This document shows, in pieces, positions 1 through 8,878 of a stretch of 64,000 bases of DNA (the first letter of the stretch is position 1; each line of letters begins with the position of its first letter). Source of the stretch: an uncultured Caldilineaceae bacterium (GTDB taxonomy: Bacteria; Chloroflexota; Anaerolineae; Caldilineales; Caldilineaceae). Location of the stretch: contig OX638330.1 of assembly GCA_951812725.1 (NCBI GenBank), positions 5,249,405-5,313,404 on the forward strand. The letters are read 5' to 3'. Made by a program: the position numbers and the translations under genes. The notes below the pieces were generated by a model. It ran no database searches. It was not told the origin of the DNA and saw only the letters and a list, made by a program, of their open reading frames with translations.

Positions 1-623
1 AGCTGGACGGCGGCATCACTCCCGGTGTGGAAACGCCCGTCTTCGAGACCGACTTCGGCCGTGTGGGGCTCTGCATCTGCTTCGATCTCAACTACTGGGA
101 GGTTGGCTCCGGCCTCTGCCGCAACCGCGCCGAACTGGTGATCTGGCCCTCCATGTGGGCCGGGGGCCGCATGTTGAGCAAATGGGCGATGGAGTTTGGC
201 TTTAATATGGCCGCGGTCTGGAAGGAGCAGTCCACCTTCGTCGACGTCGCCGGCCGCGAGATCCTTGCCGTCAAACGCGAAGCCAGAGACCGCACCGGCC
301 GCTCGCCCGTGGTCACCGCCCGAATCGACCTCGACCGCCGCCTGCTGCACCCCGACAATAACCTGGAAAACCTGAAGGCCCTCTTCAAACGCCACGGGCC
401 GACCGCAGCCTTCACCGAGTGGCTGAAGCAGGACTGCCATCTGATCTTCGGCTCGCAAGTCCCGGGCGCCTCCAGCGATCAGTTGATCGAAGAGTTCGGT
501 CTTGAAACGATGCGCGACTACCTTGCACGCGTGCGCCGCGACCGCAAAGCCGCGCTGGCCGCGGCCGCCGAACCGGTCTATGCCAACGGACAAACCGTCG
601 CACAGGACGGAGAGAGAATCTGA
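1..623 (+). CDS. Carbon-nitrogen hydrolase (nitrilase superfamily), 5' truncated
   Basis: The gene enters from the left edge: the frame is already open at base 3, and the first in-window start-like codon (GTG at 27) lies inside the domain. The segment GLCICFDLNYWEVG contains the nitrilase-superfamily nucleophile Cys in an ICFD context (about residue 26 of the visible part). The TDFGRVGL run before it is the usual preceding strand. The family hydrolyses amides, nitriles or N-carbamoyl groups through a Glu-Lys-Cys triad; the first two triad residues should lie upstream of the window. The stop overlaps the next start (TGATG), so it is translationally coupled to the SDR gene. The substrate cannot be read from the sequence. 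Confidence 0.85.
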   Translation, partial: LDGGITPGVETPVFETDFGRVGLCICFDLNYWEVGSGLCRNRAELVIWPSMWAGGRMLSKWAMEFGFNMAAVWKEQSTFVDVAGREILAVKREARDRTGRSPVVTARIDLDRRLLHPDNNLENLKALFKRHGPTAAFTEWLKQDCHLIFGSQVPGASSDQLIEEFGLETMRDYLARVRRDRKAALAAAAEPVYANGQTVAQDGERI

Positions 624-1423
624 TGCTATTGACAGGAAAAACCGTCGTTGTGACCGGCGCCGGCGGAGGGCTTGGCGCCGGCATCGCCGCGGTCTGCAGC
701 CGCGAGGGCGCCAACGTGGTGGTGGCCGACATCCGCGGGCAGGCAGCAGACGCCGTTGCCGACAGCCTGCCCGGCGACGCTCTGGCCGTACACTGCGATG
801 TCGGCGACGACGACGCCCAATCCGACCTGGTGCAGAAAGCCGTCGCCGCATTCGGGCGTGTCGACGGCCTTGTGAACAACGCTGGCATCAACTTCGCCAA
901 ACCGTTCCTGGAAACGACTGCCGCCGACTGGGAACACATCATCCGTGTCGACCTGCGCGCCGTCTTCTTCCTGACCCAAAAGGTCTGCCGGCAGATGCTC
1001 GCGCAGTCCCCCGGCGGCGGCAGCGTCGTCAACATCGCCAGCGTCCACGCCCACGCCGCCATGCCCGGCGCCGGCCCCTACGACGCAGCCAAAGCCGGCG
1101 TCGTCATGATGGGCAAAAGCTTCGCCCTCGAAATGGCCCCGCACAACATTCGCGTCAACGCGATCTCCCCCGGCCTGCTCGACACCCAGATCTGGCAGGA
1201 CCTGCAGGACGCCGCGCCCAGCCCGGAGGAGTGCCTGGACTTCTGGCGCACCAATATTCCCAGCGGCCGCGTCATCGCCCCCGAAGAGATAGGCGAGCTG
1301 GCCGCCTTCCTGCTCAGCGACCGCAGCGCCTCCATCACCGGCGCCAACATCTACGCCGACGGCGGCATGACCGCCCAGCTCATCAGCCAGGAGCCCTACA
1401 CCTCCAAGCCGATCGAAGGCTGA
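623..1423 (+). CDS. SDR-family NAD(P)-dependent oxidoreductase
   Basis: A 266-residue classical short-chain dehydrogenase. The Rossmann motif TGAGGGLG lies at residues 11-18, NNAG at 85-88, the catalytic Ser at about 140 (NIAS) and the Tyr-x3-Lys pair at 153 and 157 (YDAAK). The C-terminal ITGANIYADGG is the usual SDR tail. An Asp (VVVADIR) at the end of the second strand favours NAD over NADP. It overlaps the amidohydrolase by one base and probably acts in the same small catabolic route. The substrate is unknown. Confidence 0.93.
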   Translation: MLLTGKTVVVTGAGGGLGAGIAAVCSREGANVVVADIRGQAADAVADSLPGDALAVHCDVGDDDAQSDLVQKAVAAFGRVDGLVNNAGINFAKPFLETTAADWEHIIRVDLRAVFFLTQKVCRQMLAQSPGGGSVVNIASVHAHAAMPGAGPYDAAKAGVVMMGKSFALEMAPHNIRVNAISPGLLDTQIWQDLQDAAPSPEECLDFWRTNIPSGRVIAPEEIGELAAFLLSDRSASITGANIYADGGMTAQLISQEPYTSKPIEG

Positions 1424-1714
1424 GCGTAACCCGGGTCGCCTCCTCCGCGCTGCCCAATGCACAATGCGCAATAACGTAGACGGATCGTACCCATATTGCC
1501 CACGACACTACGCATAACAAACGCACGCGCATCCACCGGGCGGACTGCCCCCAAACACCACTCTATCTGCTCGCAGACTCGTCTGAAAAACACTCCATTT
1601 CGGCACAATGCCTGCGCGCATTTCAAGTTTTTCTTCAACTCTTTCTTGGTGTAATATACTGGTCTGACATAAACTCCTAAACCGTTTCAGTCTTTCAGCC
1701 GAAACAGCGCTCCC

Positions 1715-2980
1715 ATGACGAAACTCCTGTCTCTCTGGACAGACCGCCCCCGCTTCCATCATGATGTCAATATGCTCCTGATTGTCGTCGGCCTCGTGGC
1801 GGTCAGCTTTTTCGGCATCCAGACCTTTCTGAAGACCTTCTACGTTCTGCGCCTGGGCTACGGCATGGTCTTTTTTGGCGTGTTTAACGCAGCCAGCGCA
1901 CTGAGCTACATGGTGATGAGCCTGCCCGCCGGCGCCCTGGGGGGCGTGCTGGGCTTGACGCGCACGATGCGTATCGGCATCCTCGTGACCGTCCTGGGCA
2001 TGGCGATGCTGCCGCTGACCGAATCGGTGCCAGACTTCCTCAGCTACTACTGGCCCGTTTTCTCGATGATGGTTGTCTCCGGCGGCTACGCCCTCTTCAG
2101 CATCAACATGGTGCCGGCACTCATGGGGCTGACCTCTGACGAAAACCGCAACAGCGCCTACGCGATGACCGGCGTCCTGCGCGGCCTTGGCGCCTTCGTC
2201 GGTACCCCCTTTGCCGGCCTGCTGCCGGGCCTCATCGCCACCATGATCGGCGTCGGACTCGACAACCCCGCCCCGTATCGTCTGGCACTTTGGCTGAGTC
2301 CTGCGGTCTTGCTGCTGGCCATTTTCCCCTTGCTCCGCATCGGCGATGCGGAGCGCAGCGGCAAACACGAAGAGAAACCATCTCTGCCAGGCTCCTTCCC
2401 CGTCTCCTCCGTCACCCTGTTGATCCTGTTCGTCTGGTTCAGCCAGGCCGCCGGCGCCACCTGTTACTCCTTCTGCAACGCTTTTATGGACACCGAGTTG
2501 CAAATGTCCACCTTTGTGATCGGGCTCATCTCCAGCGCGGGGCAGTTCGCCTCCATCTTCGCTCCCATGCTGCTGCCGATGCTCGCACGCCGCCGCGGCA
2601 ACGGCTGGACGCTTATGACAACGACCGTCGGCGGCGCCGCCAGCATGATCCCGCTCATTCTCATGCCCCAGTGGTTTGCCGCCGCCATCGGCCAATTCGC
2701 CTCCATGGTCCTTTCGGCCGTGCGCATGCCCGCCCTTCAGGTCTATCAGATGGAGATGATCGAGAAACGTTGGCGTTCGCTGGCCTACGGCGCGGTAAAT
2801 ACGGCGATGGGTTTCAGCTTTGGGCTGGTGAGCTTCGGCGGCGGCCAGATCATTGAGAAATGGGGCTACACCAACCTCTTCGCGGTGGGCGTGACCCTCT
2901 CCCTTGTCGGAGCCACCATCATGTGGATGATGTTGAAGCGGCCGACGCCGATGGTTGCAGCCCGCGGCGCAGTGCAATAA
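1715..2980 (+). CDS. MFS transporter
   Basis: A 421-residue, strongly hydrophobic protein with about 12 predicted membrane segments. It has a hydrophilic central loop near residues 210-225 (RIGDAERSGKHEEKPSLPG) that separates two six-helix halves. The layout and length fit the major facilitator superfamily. The 290 bp before it hold no other gene, so it is probably transcribed alone. It is followed by a convergent oxidoreductase. There is no substrate-specific motif that I recognise. Confidence 0.85.
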   Translation: MTKLLSLWTDRPRFHHDVNMLLIVVGLVAVSFFGIQTFLKTFYVLRLGYGMVFFGVFNAASALSYMVMSLPAGALGGVLGLTRTMRIGILVTVLGMAMLPLTESVPDFLSYYWPVFSMMVVSGGYALFSINMVPALMGLTSDENRNSAYAMTGVLRGLGAFVGTPFAGLLPGLIATMIGVGLDNPAPYRLALWLSPAVLLLAIFPLLRIGDAERSGKHEEKPSLPGSFPVSSVTLLILFVWFSQAAGATCYSFCNAFMDTELQMSTFVIGLISSAGQFASIFAPMLLPMLARRRGNGWTLMTTTVGGAASMIPLILMPQWFAAAIGQFASMVLSAVRMPALQVYQMEMIEKRWRSLAYGAVNTAMGFSFGLVSFGGGQIIEKWGYTNLFAVGVTLSLVGATIMWMMLKRPTPMVAARGAVQ

Positions 2981-3078
2981 CCAAATTGAAAAGAGAGAGA
3001 GGTAACAGGAGAGCGAAGTGTATGCTGCTCTCCCGTTTCGCTATGGGGCACGGCGCGGCATACCGGTTTCTTCGCCCC

Positions 3079-4110
3079 CTACAGCGTCAACTCCGCCATC
3101 ATTCGCACCGTTTCGATACTGTCGGTCATCACCGTTAGAGTCGTAATTGGCGCCGCCTGCCACAGCTGCAAACGATCGGCGATGCGGGCTCGGCTGCCGC
3201 ACAAGGCAACCGCATCCACCAGCGCATCCGGCACCGCCGCGACCGCGCCGGCCCGGTCGCCGGCCAGATAGCTTGTCTGGATCCTGTCAGCCGCCTCTTC
3301 AAAACCGTAGCGGCAGGCCAGATTGTAGTAGAAGTTCCCACCCCTGCTCCCCATCCCGCCAATATACAAGGCCAGCATCGGCTTGAGCTGCATCCAGCAA
3401 CTCGCCAGGTCATCCCCCACCACAACTGCCGCCGACGGCGCGATGTCGAACCCGTCCGGCCTTCCCTGTTGCCCGGCCCGCGCCCGCCCCGCAGCCACCA
3501 CCTCGGCAAACGTCGCATCGTAATGCTCCGGCGCGAAGAAGATCGGCAGCCAGCCATCGGCCAGTTCTGCCGCCAACCGTACATTCTGTGGGCCAATCGC
3601 CGCCAAATAGATCGGCAGATCCGCCCGCCCGTGCAGGATGCTTTTCAGCGGCTTTCCCAACCCCAACGAGCCCGGCCCGCCGTAGGGCAACTGGTAGAAC
3701 TCGCCTTCAAAAGACAGCGGCTCCTCACGCGCAAAAATGCGGCGCACAATTTCGATATACTCGCGCGTGCGGGCAAGGGGCCTGGCATAGCCCACGCCGT
3801 GCCAGCCCTCCACCACCTGCGGGCCGGAGACACCCAGCCCCAGCAGCATACGCCCGCCCGACAGCTGGTCCAGCGTCATCGCGGTCATAGCCGTCATCGC
3901 CGGCGTGCGGGCCGCCATCTGCAGGATCGCCGTGCCCAGGTGAATCCGCTCAGTCTGCGCGCCGACCCACGCCAGCGGCGATACCGCGTCCGAACCGTAG
4001 GCCTCAGCCGTCCACACCGCGTAATAGCCCAGCCGGTCCGCCTCGCGGATCAGCTCCATCGGCAGCGCAATCTTTCCCCCGGAATAACCTGTATTGAGTC
4101 CCAGTCGCAT
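3079..4110 (-). CDS. LLM class (luciferase-like, F420-type) oxidoreductase
   Basis: The protein starts MRLGLNTGYSGGK and has the bacterial luciferase-like TIM-barrel pattern: AVWTAEAYGSDAVSPLAWVG, then HLGTAILQMAARTPAMTAM, then LSGGRMLLGLGVSGPQVVEGWHG. This matches F420-dependent methylene-H4MPT-reductase-like (LLM) enzymes, which are abundant in Chloroflexota and Actinobacteria. I chose the second of two adjacent ATGs because GGAGG lies 5 bases before it and only 2 bases before the first. Whether the cofactor is F420 or FMN, and the substrate, cannot be decided here. Confidence 0.88.
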   Translation of the reverse strand: MRLGLNTGYSGGKIALPMELIREADRLGYYAVWTAEAYGSDAVSPLAWVGAQTERIHLGTAILQMAARTPAMTAMTAMTLDQLSGGRMLLGLGVSGPQVVEGWHGVGYARPLARTREYIEIVRRIFAREEPLSFEGEFYQLPYGGPGSLGLGKPLKSILHGRADLPIYLAAIGPQNVRLAAELADGWLPIFFAPEHYDATFAEVVAAGRARAGQQGRPDGFDIAPSAAVVVGDDLASCWMQLKPMLALYIGGMGSRGGNFYYNLACRYGFEEAADRIQTSYLAGDRAGAVAAVPDALVDAVALCGSRARIADRLQLWQAAPITTLTVMTDSIETVRMMAELTL

Positions 4111-4210
4111 CATAACCTCCGCCGGCCAGCCCGAGGACGCGGTCAACGCCTCTCAGAACAGCGCTCTAGTTGACTCCCTCTTCTGCCGTCCCCGCTGCTG
4201 GCTGCAGACG

Positions 4211-4804
4211 CTATCCAATCAGCTCTTGCAGGGTCTCCACCAGCAGCCGGTGCTCCACCGCGTGGATGCGATCTGCCAGCGTTTCGTGTGTGTCGCCAGC
4301 ATGAATCGGAACGGCCCGCTCCGCCAGCACCGGCCCCTCATCCACGCGCGCATCCGGCACCAGATGGACCATCACGCCCGTATGGTCGATTTCACCGCGC
4401 CCAAAGGCCGCCAGCGCGTCGTCAATCGCGTGCGCGCCGGGGAACTGACCGGGCAGCGCCGGGTGCAGATTCACAACCCGATTGGGAAAGCGCCCAAGAA
4501 ACTGATCGCTGAAAATGTGCATCCAACCGGCCAATACCACCCAGTCCGGCGCGTACTCGCTCACCAGCGCGGCCAGATCGGCGTCGTACTCGGCGCGGCT
4601 GCGCTGCGCGTCCCGGTAGGGTTTCAGCGGAAAGTAGCGGTCGGGGATCTCCGCCCGCCGCGCCCTTTCCAGCCCGTATGCAGCCTTGCGATTGGACACA
4701 ACGACCGCAATCTGCGCGTCCAGCTTCCCCGCCGCCACCGCGTCCATGATGGCCTGCAAATTCGATCCGTTACCCGAAATGAGAACCGCCAACTTGGATT
4801 TCAT
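4211..4804 (-). CDS. purN: Phosphoribosylglycinamide formyltransferase (GART)
   Basis: A 197-residue PurN that transfers a formyl group from 10-formyl-THF to GAR in purine synthesis. The N-terminal ISGNGSNLQAI is the phosphate-binding start. NLHPALPG carries the catalytic Asn112 and His114, and DARVDEGPV carries Asp155; these match the Asn-His-Asp triad of the E. coli enzyme. The start at 4804 has AGGGG 5 bases upstream and gives the canonical MKSKLAVLISG N-terminus. An earlier in-frame ATG at 4828 adds only eight non-homologous residues. The gene stands alone, divergent from the glycosyltransferase. Confidence 0.95.
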   Translation of the reverse strand: MKSKLAVLISGNGSNLQAIMDAVAAGKLDAQIAVVVSNRKAAYGLERARRAEIPDRYFPLKPYRDAQRSRAEYDADLAALVSEYAPDWVVLAGWMHIFSDQFLGRFPNRVVNLHPALPGQFPGAHAIDDALAAFGRGEIDHTGVMVHLVPDARVDEGPVLAERAVPIHAGDTHETLADRIHAVEHRLLVETLQELIG

Positions 4805-4972
4805 AGCGCCCCTGAAGACAGGTGACATGGCTTTGCCGTACCGTCTACAGTATAATCGATCCCTATACGCGACGAACTATTCTTGCCGCCAGAGAGCAGA
4901 TCCCCCATCAGTGCCACAAGACAACCTGCCCCGTGGTCCGGTTTTCGGTACCCGCCATAGCGTCCCCATCAC

Positions 4973-6133
4973 ATGAACCGCAGCCGAATTCTTATTCTGA
5001 TGAGCGCTACCGGGGGCGGCCACCGTGCCAGCGCCCAGGCTCTGCAAGCTGCCTTTGCCGCCCGTTATCCCGATCGGTTTCAGGTGGAGGTCGTCGACCC
5101 GTGGACCGATTACACCCCTTGGCCTATCAATCGGATACCCCGCACGTACAGCCCGATCGTCGCCCGCGCCCTCTGGTTCTGGAAGTTGCTCTGGCTCGTC
5201 TTCGAAAACGAGCGCGCGCTCTCTGCCGTCCTGCGCCTGGCCTATCTGCTCTGCCGCAACGAACTGCGCAAGGTCCTGCAAGACTACCGCCCTCACCTGA
5301 TCATCTCCGTACATCCCCTGATACAGCACATCTTCTTGCGGCTGCTTGAGCAGGAGCGCGCCCCGATTCCCTTCGTGACCGTCGTTACCGACCTGGCATC
5401 GTTTCATCACGGCTGGTTTCATGCGCGCGCCGAGCGCTGCTATGTCGCCAGTGAGGCCGCGGCGGATGCCGCCCGCAGCCATGGCCTCCCAGCCCGACAA
5501 GTTCGGCTGCTCGGCCTGCCCGTCCGGTCCGCCTTTACCGACGCCTTGCCGGACAAAGCGACCGCGCGCGCGCAGCTGGGGCTGCCCGACACCGGCTTTA
5601 CCGCGCTGCTGCTCGGCGGCGGCGAGGGCATGGGCCCGGTCGCGGCGATTGCGCACGCGGTGGCCCGCCGGCTGGCGGCGACGGGGACGGCCGCGCAACT
5701 GGTCGTCATCTGCGGCCGTAATGAACGCCTGCGCCAAGCGCTGCAGCGGTCAGAATGGCCGGTTCCGGTGCAGGTGTGCGGTTTCGTCGATAACGTGCAG
5801 GAATGGATGGCTGCCAGCGACTGCGTTATCACCAAGGCCGGGCCGGGCACAATCGCCGAAGCGCTGATCTGCGGGCTCCCCATCCTCCTGAGCGGATTTA
5901 TCCCCGGCCAGGAGGCGGGCAACGTGTCATACGTAGTCGAGAACGGCGTCGGCGCCTATTGTGATTCACCCGACGGCATCGCTGCCATCGTCAGCGACTG
6001 GGCCGGCGGCAATCAGCTGCCTGAGATGGCAGCCCGCGCCCGCAAGCTCGGCCGTCCCCGCGCCGCCTATGACATTGTCGATGAGATTGCGGAGCTTACG
6101 GATGGGGAGGCCGCCGAATCAGAAGATAGTTGA
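4973..6133 (+). CDS. MGDG synthase / UgtP-like diacylglycerol glycosyltransferase
   Basis: A 386-residue GT28-type protein. The N-terminal LMSATGGGHRASAQAL is the glycine-rich acceptor loop with the conserved His of the MGDG synthase N-domain. SVHPLIQHIFLR and TDLASFHHGWFH follow, as in processive diacylglycerol glucosyltransferases. The C-domain has LLGGGEGMGP and TKAGPGTIAEALICGLPILLSG, the nucleotide-sugar-binding region. The family makes membrane glycolipids from UDP-sugars at the cytoplasmic leaflet. A perfect TATAAT at 4851-4856 could be the -10 of its promoter, but no good -35 is visible. The exact sugar and acceptor are not determined. Confidence 0.85.
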   Translation: MNRSRILILMSATGGGHRASAQALQAAFAARYPDRFQVEVVDPWTDYTPWPINRIPRTYSPIVARALWFWKLLWLVFENERALSAVLRLAYLLCRNELRKVLQDYRPHLIISVHPLIQHIFLRLLEQERAPIPFVTVVTDLASFHHGWFHARAERCYVASEAAADAARSHGLPARQVRLLGLPVRSAFTDALPDKATARAQLGLPDTGFTALLLGGGEGMGPVAAIAHAVARRLAATGTAAQLVVICGRNERLRQALQRSEWPVPVQVCGFVDNVQEWMAASDCVITKAGPGTIAEALICGLPILLSGFIPGQEAGNVSYVVENGVGAYCDSPDGIAAIVSDWAGGNQLPEMAARARKLGRPRAAYDIVDEIAELTDGEAAESEDS

Positions 6134-6155
6134 CAGAGGGCCATGAAAGGTATAT

Positions 6156-6413
6156 ATGCCGCAATCAACCAGGAAAATCACCTTCTCCCTGCCTCGCGAG
6201 ATGGCGGACTGGGTGGAAGAGATAGCAGAGCAGGAAGGCATTTCCCGCAGCGCGCTTCTGCGCGAAGCTCTGTTCCGTTACATGGAGGAAAATGAGTGGC
6301 AAAAACTCCTCCGCTACGGCGAACAGCGGACACGCGAGCAGCAGATCAGCCCCGAAGATGTCAGCCGCTTGGTCGAAGAGCACCGGGCCGACATCGGTTC
6401 ATCGCGGGCATGA
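6156..6413 (+). CDS. Ribbon-helix-helix (CopG-type) antitoxin
   Basis: An 85-residue protein with an N-terminal RHH DNA-binding fold: the strand KITFSLPREMADWVEEIA, then the turn EQEGISRSALLREAL. A charged C-terminal tail (about residues 50-85) would normally wrap a toxin. Its stop overlaps an ATG (ATGA at 6410-6413) that opens what looks like a PIN-domain toxin, but that toxin ends after 16 codons. It therefore appears to be an orphaned antitoxin and may still autoregulate. Confidence 0.8.
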   Translation: MPQSTRKITFSLPREMADWVEEIAEQEGISRSALLREALFRYMEENEWQKLLRYGEQRTREQQISPEDVSRLVEEHRADIGSSRA

Positions 6414-6460
6414 GGGTTGGTCTTGATACCTGTGTCATCATTTCTGGATATTGTGGATGA
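6410..6460 (+). pseudogene. Truncated PIN-domain toxin stub
   Basis: Starting at the ATGA overlap, the frame reads MRVGLDTCVIISGYCG and stops. The opening resembles PIN-domain toxins (first strand with the conserved metal-binding Asp, typically VxLDTNVLVS). A normal PIN toxin is about 130-140 residues. Downstream, a different frame stays open to a stop at 6510-6512 (EAMELIDEASISIRSHL), perhaps the joined far side of a deletion. The family call rests on position and 16 residues only. Confidence 0.55.
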
Positions 6461-6622
6461 GGCCATGGAACTTATAGACGAGGCCTCAATATCCATTCGT
6501 TCCCATCTGTGATAAAAAAAGTCGGCATACTGATTCAGATTGCCGATCTAAATTGACAGTGGCAATGCGGTCATGTAAACTGCTGGCATGTGCCATCACG
6601 CAGACAACAGGACTGACACGCA

Positions 6623-7225
6623 ATGACCGCCGAACTCAATGAAGAGCTCCTTCACCAAGCCGGTATCGGCGCATTCTTTCGTCCAAGTCAGTTGGAGTCG
6701 TTAGGAATCCCCTACCACAGGCTGCGACAGCTTGAGGCAGATGAGGCTGTCGAGCGCGTCGGTTGGGGCCTCTACCGGCTTGCCGACGCCGAGCCCACGG
6801 AACGCTATTCGATAGCATCCGTCTGCGCCCGTGTTCCCAACGCAATCGTCTGCCTCCTTTCGGCGCTTCAGGTACATGGGATCGGCACACAACTCCCGCA
6901 CCAGGTCTGGATCGCCATTCCGCATAAGGCAAAGCCTCCTGTGCTGACCAATGTGGGTGTTCGTCTGCTCCGGTTCAGCGGCGCGGCCTGGACCTTCGGT
7001 ATCCAGGAGACGAAGTTCGAAGGGGTGCCCGCCCGCATCACTTCTCCGGCCCGCACCGTCGTTGACTGTTTCCGGTTTGAGCGCCTCATCGGCAGGGAGG
7101 CGGCACTCGAGGCCCTGCGCGAGGCGCTACGAGACCGCAAAGTGACCACTGCCGCGCTGGCTCGCACACTCGAAGTGCTCCCCTCGCGCCGTCTCAGAAC
7201 CATTCTGGAGGCGGGCGTTCTATGA
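6623..7225 (+). CDS. AbiEi-type antitoxin (type IV TA, transcriptional regulator domain)
   Basis: A 200-residue protein with an N-terminal winged-helix 'antitoxin_4' segment (FRPSQLESLGIPYHRLRQLEADEAVERVGWGLYRL, written here only as its place, about residues 18-53). The AbiEi C-domain follows: YSIASVCARVPNAIVCLLSA, LPHQVWIAIP and ITSPARTVVDCFRF. AbiEi proteins repress their operon and block the nucleotidyltransferase toxin AbiEii. The stop overlaps an ATG (ATGA at 7222-7225), the usual coupling to AbiEii, but only a 16-codon stub follows. Confidence 0.85.
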   Translation: MTAELNEELLHQAGIGAFFRPSQLESLGIPYHRLRQLEADEAVERVGWGLYRLADAEPTERYSIASVCARVPNAIVCLLSALQVHGIGTQLPHQVWIAIPHKAKPPVLTNVGVRLLRFSGAAWTFGIQETKFEGVPARITSPARTVVDCFRFERLIGREAALEALREALRDRKVTTAALARTLEVLPSRRLRTILEAGVL

Positions 7226-7272
7226 CAGCAAGGTGTGACTCCAATGTCCACCAAGTCTTGCGATCCGCATAG
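7222..7272 (+). pseudogene. Truncated AbiEii-like toxin stub
   Basis: The frame opened by the ATGA overlap encodes MTARCDSNVHQVLRSA and then a TAG. AbiEii nucleotidyltransferase toxins are usually over 200 residues and begin with a similar short polar helix. No GSxD nucleotidyltransferase motif exists before hicA starts at 7292. Most of the toxin gene has been lost. The identity is inferred from its position after AbiEi. Confidence 0.55.
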
Positions 7273-7291
7273 CAAGGCGCGACAATAAGCC

Positions 7292-7498
7292 ATGAACAGC
7301 CGAGAATTCATCAGGCGGGCCAGGAGCTATGCCCGCAAGACGGAACAGGAATACCGTTTCGACCCAGCTCGCGGAAAGGGAAGTCACGGCCGCCTCTACA
7401 TCGGTTCCCATTTCACCACAGTGAAACAAGGTGAATTATCAAAAGGCACACTAGCCGCGATGCTACGCCAACTGGGAATTGACCGCAAGGAGTTCTGA
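7292..7498 (+). CDS. hicA: HicA-family mRNA interferase toxin
   Basis: A 68-residue protein with the dsRBD-like HicA fold. GKGSHGRLYIG contains the catalytic His of the family in its G-S-H context. The C-terminus, KGTLAAMLRQLGIDRKEF, is the typical final helix. It lies 3 bases before hicB. HicA cleaves mRNA and is held inactive by HicB. All expected elements are present, so this pair looks intact, unlike the two modules just upstream. Confidence 0.88.
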   Translation: MNSREFIRRARSYARKTEQEYRFDPARGKGSHGRLYIGSHFTTVKQGELSKGTLAAMLRQLGIDRKEF

Positions 7499-7501
7499 AC
7501 C

Positions 7502-7930
7502 ATGATCTACGCCTACCCGTGTGAACTCACCCCCGATGAAGATGGAGGCTTGGTGGTCTTATTCCCTGATGTACCAGAGGCTGTCACGGGGGGCAAAGAC
7601 CGGACCGAAGCGCTAACTATGGCCGAAGACGCCATCGCCACAGCCTTGGCCGGATATGTCCACGCGCAATGGGAGATCCCTACACCTAGCCAACCGGCGG
7701 CCGGTCAGGAGCTTGTCGCAGTGCCTACTGTGGTTGCCGCCAAGCTGGCACTCTATTCAGCGATGCGCGCACAGTGTATTAGCAACGGAGAGCTTGCCAG
7801 CCGGCTGGGGATTGACAAATCGGCTGTGCAGAAATTGATCGATCCCGATCTCAGTTCACCCATTGATCAGGTTCAGAAGGCACTCCGAGCCGTTGGACGC
7901 AGTGTGATCGTCGAGGTGACTGCTGCTTGA
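7502..7930 (+). CDS. hicB: HicB-family antitoxin with C-terminal HTH
   Basis: A 142-residue protein. Residues 1-60 (YPCELTPDEDGGLVVLFPDVPEAVTGG, then EALTMAEDAIATAL) are the partially degraded RNase H-like HicB domain. Residues about 85-140 form a helix-turn-helix (NGELASRLGIDKSAVQKLIDP) that should bind the hic operator. The order toxin then antitoxin is standard for HicAB, in which the antitoxin neutralises HicA and represses the operon. Confidence 0.88.
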   Translation: MIYAYPCELTPDEDGGLVVLFPDVPEAVTGGKDRTEALTMAEDAIATALAGYVHAQWEIPTPSQPAAGQELVAVPTVVAAKLALYSAMRAQCISNGELASRLGIDKSAVQKLIDPDLSSPIDQVQKALRAVGRSVIVEVTAA

Positions 7931-7972
7931 AACAGACAAAGCTGGATTTGATGCTTGGCCATGGAGGAAAGT

Positions 7973-8875
7973 GTGCCGATACCTACCATGTTCGACCTCA
8001 CTTTACCAATACTGGAATTGCTAAGAGACGGAGAGATTCACGACAAATCGTCGCTGACTGATCATCTCGCACAGCACTTTAAGTTGACGGCGACTGAGAT
8101 AAACGAACGTACCTCAAGTGGCAGGAATAGGCTCACCAACAGAATCAGTTGGACGCGAATGGAGTTGAGAAATGCTGGCCTCCTGGAATACATGGATGAG
8201 GGAGCTTCTCGCATTACTGAACGCGGGCGCAAGGTATTAGCTGACAATCCTACCCGCATAGATAAGAAGTTTCTAAATCAGTTTGAGGAATACCGGGATG
8301 TATTAAGGAGAGATACCACTGAGCCAGATAAGAAGCTCTTGGACAAAGAGGATGAGGACACGCCCGAGGAAAATCTGAAAGCAGCCTACGATACGATTCG
8401 ATCCTATCTCGCGAAGGAAATTCTTGAGAAGGTAAAGAACAGTTCGCCGTCGTTCTTTGAATGGCTCGTCGTGGATGTTCTGGTCGGCATGGGGTACGGG
8501 GGTTCCAGGGAGGAGGCCGGAAAAGCAATAGGGGGACCGGGCGACGGCGGTATAGACGGGATTATCAATGAGGATCGGCTAGGTCTTGATGTGATCTATA
8601 TTCAGGCCAAACGTTGGGATAGCCCCGTGGGCAGTTCTCAGATCCGTAACTTTGTGGGCGCATTGGCAGGTCAGAGAGCCGGAAAGGGCGTGTTCATTAC
8701 TACTTCTACCTTCACTCAAGACGCCCGGGAGTTTGTGAAGACAGTAGGAACACGGATTATTCTGATCGACGGCCGCCAACTGGCCGACTTCATGATCGAT
8801 TACAATGTGGGAGTTACAACCGAGGCAATTTACGAGTTGAAACGCATCGACACCGATTATTTTGAAGACCAATAA
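7973..8875 (+). CDS. mrr: Mrr-family type IV restriction endonuclease
   Basis: The N-terminal winged-helix Mrr_N domain begins PIPTMFDLTLPILELLRDG. The C-terminal Mrr catalytic domain has GGPGDGGIDGII followed by DVIYIQAKRW, which gives the D-(x)n-QAK nuclease core. The family cleaves DNA carrying foreign or modified bases. I chose the GTG at 7973 because GGAGG sits 5 bases upstream and the protein then begins with the family-typical (M)PIPT; in-frame ATG 7961 and TTG 7955 are alternatives. It ends 3 bases from a convergent methyltransferase gene. It closes the TA/restriction island. Confidence 0.9.
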   Translation: MPIPTMFDLTLPILELLRDGEIHDKSSLTDHLAQHFKLTATEINERTSSGRNRLTNRISWTRMELRNAGLLEYMDEGASRITERGRKVLADNPTRIDKKFLNQFEEYRDVLRRDTTEPDKKLLDKEDEDTPEENLKAAYDTIRSYLAKEILEKVKNSSPSFFEWLVVDVLVGMGYGGSREEAGKAIGGPGDGGIDGIINEDRLGLDVIYIQAKRWDSPVGSSQIRNFVGALAGQRAGKGVFITTSTFTQDAREFVKTVGTRIILIDGRQLADFMIDYNVGVTTEAIYELKRIDTDYFEDQ

Positions 8876-8878
8876 CCC

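Noticed and set aside
1508..2977. A 489-codon open frame on the minus strand opposite the MFS gene
   Set aside because: It is His/Gly/Asp-rich low-complexity sequence caused by the codon pattern of the real permease on the other strand, with no protein family features.
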